Part shown: positions 12,001 through 24,000 of the stretch, piece after piece
Position numbering within the stretch: position 1 is the stretch's first letter
Layout: the number at the start of each line of letters is the position of its first letter
Assembly (NCBI GenBank): GCA_947359465.1
Contig: OX375876.1
Location: forward strand, 81,304,359-81,368,358
Direction of reading: 5' to 3'
Length of the DNA: 64,000 nucleotides
Source of the DNA: Metellina segmentata
Taxonomy: Eukaryota; Arthropoda; Arachnida; Araneae; Tetragnathidae
Made by a program: the position numbers and the translations under genes
The notes under the pieces: model-generated
Databases searched by the model: none
What the model saw: only the letters and a program-made list of their open reading frames with translations
What the model was told of the DNA's origin: nothing

Positions 12001-15000
12001 TTATATCTATAGCCGTAGTCAAAAGTTAATACCTGTTCCCGGAGCAAATGAAGGATCTAATGCATCAATATCTAGCGTGACGTAAACGGGACCGTTCCCC
12101 ATCTGTTTCCGCACGTCAGTCATAACAGGTGTCATTGAAGAATGCCAGCATTCGTCAGCGCTTATTATACGAAAACCCTGTATAGAGAAATTAAAAAAAA
12201 TTATATATATACTATACTAAACTTTTCCAATGAATGTTTAAATCCACACTTGTTTTTCGACAAAGTAAAAATTATTTACGATTATTGTAAGACACAAATT
12301 TGACTGCTAAAATCATTGCTCGTCAAAGTGGGCGATATTGCCTCCCCCCCCCCTGGATGCTAAAGGAAAGTTGGGGTAATGCTGGCTTCAGGGAAAATAG
12401 GGGTGTTGATGAACAAGAGTGGGTAATAAGAAGATGCTAAAATATTTGTCGCCTAAAAATGTTATAAGCAAACACTTATCTTAACCACACAGACGCGCAT
12501 TCATAACAGTAATGCATTATACCAATAATAATAATACGTTGAAGAATGTAAGTTATAACTGATCAGACTAAAAACAAGGCTACAGGTCCTAACAAGCAAA
12601 TATGTTAGCATGCATATATTAGCTTTGTCTAGACTGCGCATATGGACAAGCGAAAATGCTATGACTGTTAACGTGTGAAAACCACTTACCAGCTAGCTCT
12701 TCACTCTCTACTAAACATCATAGTCACTTAGCGTTATAGAGGAAGCGAATTGAAACAGAGTAATATCTCTAAATACATAAGGGTGTTGATGAACTGCCGC
12801 CTGTCGTGGAAACCTCACATTGAGGACTGCGCAGCCAGGGCCTCTAAGAAATCTAGGCTGCTAAAAAGACAAACTGTCACAACTTGGGAAACCAACCAAG
12901 ACGTTCTTTCTACAGCTTACAAAATCTATGTTAAACCATTGCTGGAGTTTGACAGAAGCGAGGTTCACCGCCTATGTCTCCACGAGCCAAAACTTGATTT
13001 AGTACTAAACGCTGCACTTCGTACTATAACTGGTGCGCCCAAGTCCACACCGATTCCACCTATGGAGGTTCAGCTACAAGTAGAACCCGTACAAGTCCGT
13101 CGTAAAAAGCTCAATACGCGCTTCTGGAAACGATATAAACGTACCTATCGTCAACATTTGGCTGGATACAGGCAAGCTACTGAAAGGCTCAAAATGTAAA
13201 GGACGCGATTGACTATGAACAAAAATCTTGAGAAATACAAGATCCAACTTGGTGAACCAGCTCCCCTCGCCACACACCGCAGTTTTTTCATCTTTTGCCT
13301 GCGGCCAGCCTTAAACTTCTGAACTACTGCATCCCTAAAAGCGAGTTACTCGAGGTGGAACTGAAGATGGCGTCCCTGCAAACTACGTATTCAAATTTCC
13401 CAGACTACTAGTGATCCATGTTTATACTATGGGTCGTCAATGCCTGGTACTGGAGAGACTGGTTTAGGTTACTAAAGCACCATGTTTGAGGGTTGCGTCG
13501 CCGTCGGGGCTCACCAAAGTAACTATGATAGGGAGGTCGCAGACATTCAGGCAGCAGCCAATGAACTCTGTAAGTTCGATCCTAACACCAAAGCAGTTTT
13601 CCTCGTAGAATCTATGACATTAATTAAAAACGTCACGAGTAACAGTGATACAAATCCCCAGAAACTATGAAGTGTACGGAGGTTCTATTCAAGCTGCATG
13701 AAAAAGGACTGCAGCTGTTTCTGAAATGGGTACCAAGTCATGTAAACATTACAGGCAATGAAAGGGTCGACTCATTTGCAAAGATGGGGGCAGCTTTGCC
13801 TCAGCAGGTCTCTGCCTGTACTTTAAATTTCAGCAAAGCCCAAATCAACTCTGCTCTTAATCACTGCTTGAGGTAACAGCGACTGACAGCTTCAAAGGGG
13901 AAAAAATTGGGCAACACTCATCACCAGTCCGACATGCCATAGCCACCCTCAGTCAGTCGGCGTGGCGCAGTTCCGGATGACATCTGGACTACCATGCTGC
14001 CCACCTGCACATGATCCACGTGTTGCCCTCCCCATAATGCCAGCTGTGCGGTCAGGGCGTCATGGATGTTGTCCACCTGCACTAATGTCCGGCCTTGGAT
14101 CAAGAACCACACACAGAGGAGGACGAGTCGAGGAAGCTTTCCCATCGCTACTGATCGGTGCGACAATGGCCCAACAGTCCTAGGCAAAAAGCCAGCATGT
14201 ATATATTTTCGCACTTCGGACTTACGCAGGTTCTTCCAAGTGCAGCTGCAGAAATCTGTGCCATCTTATGTCAAGTTTATTGTACACTATAAATAGAGGA
14301 GAAGACTTGAATCACTTCACAAACATTATAAGCACAACTGTACTTGTATGTTATTAGTTGTTGAGGTAGAGTTTATACACACATGACGCGCCGAGCAAAT
14401 AGTCTTGGTAAACTGAGGATTACATCTTGACGAGTGAAAACCATTTTTAAACCAGTATATTTGACGCAGAACGCCTATACGAAAACCCTTGGGTGGAATG
14501 ATTCTGTGCGAGCATGCGACTGAAAAAACAACCATTTTGGGAACTCCACCCGGGCCGCCGATCTCTTTAAGATAGTATCTAAGTTTATGCTAAAGAGAGC
14601 GATTTCATTTTTCGGTATTAGAATTTGTTTCGGAGAATTTCGAATTTTCCGAATCACAGTAGACGGGTATAGGGAAATTAAATTCCTTCTTCTGACTGAT
14701 AGGAGGATGGAATCTTCAGTGATACGAGATGTGTTATAGGTTGCATTGGAATTTTACAACCTGAAGTGTAAACATTTTCCGATGGGTGAGAATAACCCAG
14801 GATCTTAGTTTCCTCATCAAGATGCTGAAAACAGGGATTTCGACAGCAGTTCGTTTGATTCATGAGGAACGGATATCACTGCAAGGGCCATCGGACTACA
14901 TGTACCTAAAATTTTCTCAATCCTTTTCTATGCCCGTGCAGGGGTACAGAATATGTCCGAACGCGCAAACGAAGTTTGGGGGAAATTCAGGCAGCTGTGG

Positions 15001-18000
15001 GGAAATTTTTGTCCAAGTTTATAAAAAAAAACTCTACAAATTCATTTGTCATCGGTGACGAACAAATATTTTGGCTAGACTATATTTACGCATCCCCCTC
15101 CTTTTTTTTTTCTTTTCAGTGAAGCAAATTTTCAAATGGTTTCATCTTCATATTTTACTGAAATCAGCAAAAGAAGTTTGCACATGGAAAATGGCAGTTT
15201 CTCTCTTATCTCCAACTAGCCACTACGTGGTCAGCACGGCATTGCCCATGACCTTCTTTGTGGCCCGTGACAGTTCTTTTCGTGGGGTAAAGTGTGACCA
15301 CTGCTCGCCAACCCCGAGTGATTGCTACGAATTCCCATTTGATTTGTTTCGCAAACCAAATGGGAATTCCCATTTGATTTGTTGCGCAAACCAAATGGGA
15401 ATTCGTAGCAATCACCGGGGGTTATGGGAATTCGTGGCCTTGGATAACAGCCATCATGGCGTTGCCCGTGGTGCTGGTCAACCTTCACAAAGAGACAGAA
15501 TGGCTGCCATTTCTTGGTGACAACTAATATAATTCATTAAGGTAAAATTATTTTTTTATTGGAATAAATATTAGTTTTTTTTTAAATTTATAAGCAGTAG
15601 TCTTAAAGAGAGTTTTTAATCATCAACATCGTACTATAGTAGTCGCTTAAAGTGGAATGAAAATACGGGGACGTTTTCGGGGAAATTTCGGACAAAACAA
15701 ATTGTGTTCTGGGGAAATATTGGGCCCTGATACATTTTCTGTACCCCTGTACCCGTGTTTGTAAGAAATGAATATATGTCATATATAAGATCGCATACAT
15801 ACCTGATCCAGACTCCACTGGTTATCAGCTGGTGAGTAACATGTGCCTCTTAACCCAATCTGTACTACTCTCTTTGGATCTAGTATACCTTCTTCGAAAG
15901 CTCGTCTAAATGGAGTGCCATGGGCAATTTTACATCCCATCATATTATCATTGACATCTCCATGAGCGTCCACGTGAATCAATCCGACAGGACCAAATTT
16001 CTCCTGCAAGTAAAAAAATAAATCAAAATTATAATATTTATTATTCTTTTTATGATTATCTTCTGAAATTTGCTGGACACACCCTAATACAAATCAAGTT
16101 TACCTTTACGGCTTGTAATATAGGATAAGTGATCGTGTGATCTCCACCCATAGATATAGGCGTACAATTTTTCCCCAAGACTTGTGATATAAAATGCTTG
16201 ATGTCACATATTGCTTGCTTGATATCGTACATCGTAAGGGGGACGTCTCCTATATCAGCTATTTGTAGGTGAGAAAATGGCTGTCCTCCTATATATAAAG
16301 AAAAAAAGCAAAACCAGAATAGAATGTGTTTTGAAATTATATTTATATATTTAAAAAAATCGTATTTTATAATCTGCAGAGGAAGTTTCCATCGTATTTA
16401 CTTGCATACCCCTTGATGATACATCTTCATAAAGTACATTCGTAATATGAGAGAGTGTCTAAAATCCTAATAAGTGAAAAACATTAATATAATTGCTCTC
16501 ACTCAAACTTACAAATTATGACCAGAAGTAAAAATGCCAACAATGTGATAAAAATTACTGAAATTTAAAGATCGTTGCTGCATATACATTTACAGGCTCA
16601 TTTTGCATGAAGGTATCAGATAAACTAAAAGTCCATGGTTGCGTATCCTTGGCCATCGTGAAGGCGATCTTCACGATGGCCCCGGACCGCCTGATTTGGT
16701 TTTGCAGTCGCACTTCTCACGGGCACGCACCTCACGAGAAACATATTTTTCACGCTTTCGCTCAACCGGTATCTTGTCTTTCGAATCCTGGAGCAGTGGC
16801 AGATTAAGTCAAATGGGGGCCCCAAAAGGCCTCAAACTCAAATTAAAAAAAAAAGTTTCAAGAAAACTATCATTAACAAAAAAGAAAAGTAATCAAAACT
16901 GTCGTTCCATAACATGAATTTCCGTCTTGCTTTATTTTTTGGAAATTCGTCAGCTATTTTGGTAGTGTCAATTCGTTTTAAAACATTTCTTACTCTGTAG
17001 TAGGGTGTATTTGTACTCCACCGACAAACTTGGAGGAGTGATAGTACGCATCAAGACAAACAAAATATGCAATGGAACATGGGGTCGCAAATGACGTTGA
17101 GTGGATAAAAATCGCGAAAATGCGTCTGCTAAATGTGACGTCGTCAGGTGGCTGGCCGTGGATTGCGTACGGTCAGTCGTCGGTTGACGCATCCTTGTAA
17201 CATAGTGTTCCAACTGATGTTCCTGTCAACACAACGAAACAGCCGAATTTACTGTTAACTTGCGTTTATTTTACAAAGAATTATGTCCCTGTGTCCATAT
17301 TTTTCAGGGAATTGGATAAAATCACCTGCACCCAAAACCAACGGGACGCCTGTCGAAGACCATCTGCGATGTCCCGGAATTTTCACCTGCCTACGTGTAG
17401 CGGTAAGTGGTTCATGCACAATGGTGCCCCATTTTTCCTCCAGCGCCGTGCGTACCCAACTCGATGCAACGTATCCCGCAAGACGGATCGGACGCGGAAG
17501 CGCCGTTGCTTGACCTCCACGCTCGCCTGACCCCTTGGACTTCTTCTGGGGTCACTTAAAAAACTCGTTAATGAGACCCCAGTGGATACAATCAAACTTC
17601 TGATAGCGAGGATTATAACCGCTGCTACAGAAATCCAGAAAACCCCCGGAATCTTCGAGCGTGTCAACCAGTCGTTTCTACGTGGTTGTTCCCTATGAAA
17701 TCGCCACTATGAACAGCTATTGTAACAATTGTGTTTGTTACGTAAAAGCTGTACCTATGTTAATTAAAATACCTATAACACTATGCAGACGCATATTCGC
17801 GATTTTCACCCACCCAACGTCATTTGCGACCCCATGTTCCATTGCATTTTTTGTTCGTCTTGATGCGAACTATCACCCCTCAAAGTTTGTCAGTGGAGTT
17901 CAAATACACCCTGTATACAGAATGGTCACATTATTTAATTTTTCTTCTTCCATAGTATTCTTTAAATAATTTTTTACTCTCTTTAAAGCAGAAAACTATC

Positions 18001-21000
18001 TTCTCCTGACGCATATAATAAGGGAATTACTTAAAAAATTTCAATAATATTTCAATATCGGAAATGTGCAAGACATTTCTTTGACGGCTCGATAGATGTC
18101 TGGTGTCGTTTTTATGGTGTCCTCGTTTTCTTTAAGTCATATTAAAGAAGGATCAAATTCATCTTCAAAAATACAAATATCAATGTCATTTTTGAAAATA
18201 ATCTTTTAACTTTTTTATCGTATTCTTTTTTTTCTTCTGTTGGTAAATCCCTATCAAAAAATATTTGAGCAGCAGTTGAAAAACCGGATGTGTGCACCGG
18301 GCCTTATAAGTACCGGTCTTCTGTCGTAAAAGACGAATCTGTATGAATGTAGATCGGGCGAGATCAGCCGCTCAGTCATGGGATCCAATAGTGGTAGGTG
18401 TGTTGAGTGCGCATGATACCATACTTGCCAACTTTGAAAACTGTCCATCAGTAAATCTTTTGCGCCCCGAACGCCCCTTGCCATAAAACACAACATAAAT
18501 GCATGAATTAATGTATATTAGAAATATCCGTATATAATTCACAATCTATCTATATATATAATTCTCTTACGTGGCACGCAAAAAAGACGTTATTTGTTTT
18601 CGCGTTTTGGCAACATTGTACGATTCTTTGTTTATCCCAAAGCCTCGCGCTTCAATTGAATTTATAGCGTTATCGGATGAAATTTTATTGAAAAAAAAAA
18701 TGAATTTTAGTCGAGCTGTTGCAGAAAATAATAATAGTCAAAGAAAACGGAGGATCTTTTCAGGGTCATTTAAAAAAAAGGTCCGTTTCGGGGCAAACTA
18801 TTATAGTTCAACAAGACGCTTGCATTACAACTTTCGACAACAAACTCAATGAAAAAGCGTGGGTGGCTCGAGTGTTGGGTAAATGTACACACAACCAACA
18901 TGCTGAGTTTTCAATTTCCAAATCAACGCTCACATATCGAGTCAAAATTTGCTCAAAGTTTCCATTTGAATTGGAGGGGGTTGGAGAGCGTTAGCGAGCA
19001 GGGGGCAGGCCCACTAGTAACTAATATTCTTTGTATTTAAAAATGCATAAGTAAAAGTTCACATTTTTATCCACTGCAGTAACCTCGCAAAGAGAAGTAG
19101 TGTTTTATTACCAAACTAAACACACCCCTGTAAAAAAAACATTCACTTTATGAGTACCAACACATTGCATCCAAAGCTGTATGTTATATACCATTTAAAC
19201 TTGAGTCAGGATAATACATCATTGGTGTTCATAAAGCTTATTTACAAGAAGATGAAAGAAAAAAAATCAATGTTCTATTTACACTTGTTTCCTTTACTGT
19301 TTTATCCAGAAGAGGGGGTTGCAGAAAAATTCAATAAAGCTATAGTAGCTTTTTTGGTCTTCTTAAACAATTCTAAACTAAAAATTTGCTCTAAACAAGT
19401 TTTTTTTTTAATAGATTTAGTGGATGGTTGCAGGGAATTAAATATTTCGATTGTTCGATCGAAATATTAAAAATCCGTAAAAAGGGAGACCCATTCGTAA
19501 ATCAGTAAAATAAAGTGGAAATCCGTAAAAATTACGGATAACCCGTAAAAGTTGGCAAGTATGTGATACGTGTAGCCGTTGATTAGGTTCAGAAGTCGAG
19601 CGCCTTTTGTCAAGTAGAGCAGAACCTCACGTAAGCAATCGATCGCACTCATCAAAGAACCCTTTGTCGGGCATGGCCACTATCAGATTCAGGTCAAGCT
19701 GGGATCCTACTGTGTTGTATACTTCGAAATATGCCGCCAGTACACTTGTAATAAGCCACGTACTCGGCGCACCTGATATACTGTCGGTGTCCTGCTTCCA
19801 CGATCCACTTGGTCCATATGTCGGTCGTTGCTGCATCCGTGTCTTTTTACTCGTGCTGCTTGGAGGTTTCAGATGCATAAGTCGATAATTCAGGTTTCGA
19901 AACCACCCGTCGAGTTAATTTTGGGGAGTCCTGTGTCGACTTCTCCAAAGCACGGTGCTCACGCTTTCTCTCATTCGGTATCTTGACTAACGACTTTCGA
20001 AAACCAAAGGTCTCGGCCTGCCTCCCAAAGAGCATCTCGTCGAATGCGATCATGCTTTGAGCAGTGCTTTTTGCGTGCCTTTGAATTTTTAAATCGATGA
20101 TTCTCCTTTGGGCCCCTACCTCGGTCTAAATTTAGATCGATATCCATCCGCTGGTGCGGCTTTTTAGCCAATAGCTGAGATGAAAACGGTAACTATGACA
20201 TTTGGTTCAAACGCGATGACACCTAAAGTGACGCGGGGCAACTCGATAACGAGCTATTATGAAATGTTTTTGCGACATTGTCAGCTCGCTTACAATTAAA
20301 GAAGCAATCGTTAATATTTCGTTTGATGTGCTGTTTTTCCTCTATCTAACGGTATATGCACTATCTTACTCCACCAGACAAGATACCGGCTGAGCGAAAG
20401 CGTGAGTTATATGGCCATGAGAAGGGGAGGGTTTAAAATCAACGACGTTGGCCTAAGAGCACGTCATCCACTTCTCGTCTATCCGACAAATCCATACAGC
20501 ACAAGCTCATGGACGAGAATGCAGCAGCGACTGACATGAAATTCGGGTCGATGCAGCAGTAACACCGAGACTGGGTATATCAGGTGAATGGAGTACGAGG
20601 CTTATTAAAGCACGCTGCCAACACATTTTGCTAGACAAACAGATCACCGTGCGGTTGATGCGACAGTAGACCTGCACTTATAAGATAATCGGGCAAGTAA
20701 TCAATGAGTAAGTCGTTGTCCACATCATCCTATCGTTTTATTTCTCGCACCACCCACACGTAGCTCAACGTAAAAATATGCAGCATAGAAAAGCTATGTA
20801 TATGTCTATGTTTGTTTTAAAAGACAAGCCTCCAGTGACATAAGATATAGTTACAAATTTGAACATGTATTTAGTATATTTGATATGACTAGGGGGCACC
20901 GCCCCCTGCCCGCTTACCCTCACCAATGATCCGTACTACTCAATATGATCCGTACTTTCTCGAGAAACCGTCTAAGAATCGAGCTAAACAACACAGTTTT

Positions 21001-24000
21001 CAATCTTGCGACTGCGGCGGTAACTTTTTTTTAATGCAGAGATACCTCCAATAGGTTTAAATAAAAACACCAATATTTGTAAATGTCAACAGAAACTTGG
21101 TCGCATTTTCCCGCAATTGTTCAATTTTTTTGCATACTCCTCAACCAGGTTATCCATTCCCCTATACCACCCTATTTTCAAATATTTTGTCCACAACTCT
21201 GTTGAACTAAACATAAATATATAATGACAGACCCTCGCGCCGCCTAGCGACCAGCCGGCGTTTCCCCCCCCCCCCCGCAATTGTTCAATTACTCGAGACC
21301 AGACGTGGGTTCTGGTCTCGGTTCTACAGACGGCGGAACCAGCTGGACATACGCGCTAAATTTTAAAAGAACTTTTGTTATTTTCAGCAGCTTTCGCTTA
21401 CTCCAATTTTGTAAATATTATAATAGTTAATTGGTGATCATTCAATTGTTTCGCGTGTGCACGTCTCTCATTAAATGTTATGGAAATTTAGACAACTAGG
21501 GGGCCTGCCCCCTGCTCGCTAACGCTCGCCAACCCCCGCAGGATTGCTTCTAAATCCTTATTGGTTCGCTGCGCGAACATATGCTCGCTTCGCTCGCCTC
21601 AATGAAGACATGTGTCCTAGCAGAAGGGATTGTTTACAAAATATGTTACCAAAAAAATGTTTTTCAAATCTAAATTTGCTGTATTACAGAAAAAATATAT
21701 ACAGTATCCCTAAATTCGGAATTCAAATGAAAACTGTGCAAATTTTGACTCGAAATGTGAGCGTTGCTTTGGAAATTGAATACCCAGCATGTTGTTTGTG
21801 TGTATATTTTCCCAGCACTCAAACGACCCACACTTTTTCATTGAGTTTGTTGCCGAAAGTTGTAGTGCAAGCGTCTTGTTGAACTATAATTGTTGGTCCT
21901 GAAAAGGACCGTTTTTTAAATGGCCCTGAAAAGATCCTCCGCTTTCTTTGATTTCTATTATAAACTAACTGCAACAGCTCATTAAAATTTCCTTTTTTTT
22001 TTTCAATAAAATTTCATCCGATAACGCTATAAATTCAATCGAAGCGCGAGACTTCGCGATAAACAAACAATCGTACAGTGTTGCCAAAACGCGATTACAA
22101 ATTACGTCTTTTTCGTGAGCCACGTAAGAGAATTATATATATAGTAATTTGGTAATTTGGTAATTTTAGTTAACGTCGTACTAGAGCAACACAACGGGCT
22201 ATTGACGACGGTCCGGGATCAGTCCCTTAAGGGAAAGATCCGAGGACAACACTTCGTAATTTTGAACCACGGTCAGATGACGAAGCAACACCTGAGCTGG
22301 CACCCCACTCTCCAAACTTCCACGCTAACCCAACGTGAGGACTTTCGGCCACGACAGATTGAAGGTGCACCAGCCGCCTCTACACCATACGTTTACAAAC
22401 ATCCATGCCCGAACCCGGATTCGAACCAGGGACCTTCCGATCTAGAGGCTAACACCTTAACCACTATACCGGTTGGTCGGTTTATATATATAGATTTCGT
22501 ATTCTAAACTCCAAACCCTACATAAATACCAATGGCTCCTGTGAATAAAAATTACATTTAAACTAAATAAGTATTTAAACTATTAGAATTTATTGTATCA
22601 ATTTAATTATTCCTTAATTCTGAAATTAATAACTAACGTTTGAGAAAAAGATTTATTGCAAACCTCGATAAGTTTTTAATGCTTATTAATTTTTTTCAAC
22701 TCGACAAATGATCTCTTCGGCACTACAAGGAGCGAACCGCCGCTCTAAGCATGTACAATCCTCAGTATACATTTGCATGTATATATTTGCATTCGAAAAG
22801 TATATTGTGGAAGCTATGAGAAAGTTAAAACGATGTTAAAATGCATTTTCCGTACAACTTAAATTATTACATTTTTCTATGTAAGAAAGGTGATTATTCT
22901 AATTCACTTTTCAATCAACATTTAACCATTTTAACCCGAGCAACGCCGGGTTATTCAGCTAGTAGTTAACATAAAAATTGAAGAGATATCAGACCAATTA
23001 ACCAATATACAGATTGAAGTAGACAGGTGACAAAGGAATGGGAATGCGGCTTCTACTCACTTATTCGTAGTAATACGAATGGAAACTATTAACCGCGTAA
23101 AACTTAAGGAGGTTTTCAATAAAACCTATATATTTTAATCTAAAAAGTATAGTGCGAAGCACACAATTGTAACTGAAAATAGAATTTAAACACAAGCAGT
23201 TCAATCTACAAAACAAATGTAGGCTATGCGATAAAAAAAATTCAAAGGTCTTCAGAGTGTCATTTTAAGACTACATTTTTGCTCTCCGAGATTAATGAGG
23301 TGTAAATTTAGGGACTTCGTAAAAATCAACACAAAAAAGAAAGGATTAAATTGCAGCAGGAGTGTATATACACTGCAGTTCCATGCTGAGAAATATAATT
23401 ATTACATTTTTTACCCTCTTAGAGGTTCACACGCATATTTACATTCTGCAATCTTACCTTCATAAATAACCAATATTAAGATTTTTGACTAACAAAATCT
23501 TTACTAGGATTCTTTCAACGAATAGACGCGGTTGCTTAGTCTAATGACTAGATGTGTTGCGTGGTAAAAGCAATATCATACTACTACTAGGAAATTTCGT
23601 GACGCTCAGATGGTTAAACTGCAATGTTCTTTGGATGATTGGGGGCAAGGGCCATATTTGGTCATGCTGCACCAGATACAAGACATATAATATCAAGTAA
23701 CAGACATACACACACAATGAAACATTTACTGACTCAGAGGAGAGAAATACGCCAAGGGTGGAACGCACCTAACAGGATCGAACATGCGCCGGCTACAACT
23801 AGCTGGTTGCATTTTTCTTTGGAAGTGGGAACAATTATTTTTGATTCCAATTGAAACTGATAACAAAAACATATCGTTGGAGATAAACTGACCACGAGGA
23901 CCTGAAATCGGGGGCCAGTGTAGATTACGACGGTCGGTCTACAGGTCTTGTCTCAGAAAAAAATACAAGGATATCGGAAATATAATTTCGCTTGAATGCT

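Larger units (their letters stand above)
14939..15749. mobile_element. Short hAT-type element with 8-bp target duplication
   Basis: The ends are caggggtacagaatatgt on the left and, in reverse on the right, caggggtacagaaaatgt. They are flanked by tgcccgtg (14931-14938) and tacccgtg (15750-15757), an 8-bp duplication with one mismatch. It has no transposase. A Helitron-like copy (from 15216) lies inside it and is therefore younger. Confidence 0.75.
18420..19563. mobile_element. TIR element with exact 6-bp target duplication
   Basis: The ends are catacttgccaacttt on the left and its inverse aaagttggcaagtatg on the right. They are flanked by tgatac at 18414-18419 and tgatac at 19564-19569. A Helitron-like copy (18550-19016) is nested inside. 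The remaining interior holds one 106-codon open frame (19150-19470) of unknown nature and short 'atccgtaaaa' repeats near the right end. The end sequence resembles some hAT families, but those usually make 8-bp duplications. Confidence 0.8.

Noticed and set aside
15071..15520. 149-codon ORF on the plus strand
   Set aside because: It runs through a Helitron-like palindrome and a poly-T tract, and open frames occur on both strands because of the palindrome.
19627..20171. Minus-strand frames with charged products, considered as a MADF/BESS or Harbinger second ORF
   Set aside because: Only faint resemblance in one short segment, no consistent frame, and inverted-repeat arms nearby point to non-coding repeat.
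22404..22478. Possible tRNA gene on the minus strand
   Set aside because: The head is continuous with a repeated body and tail found elsewhere. No clean 7-bp acceptor stem is seen.
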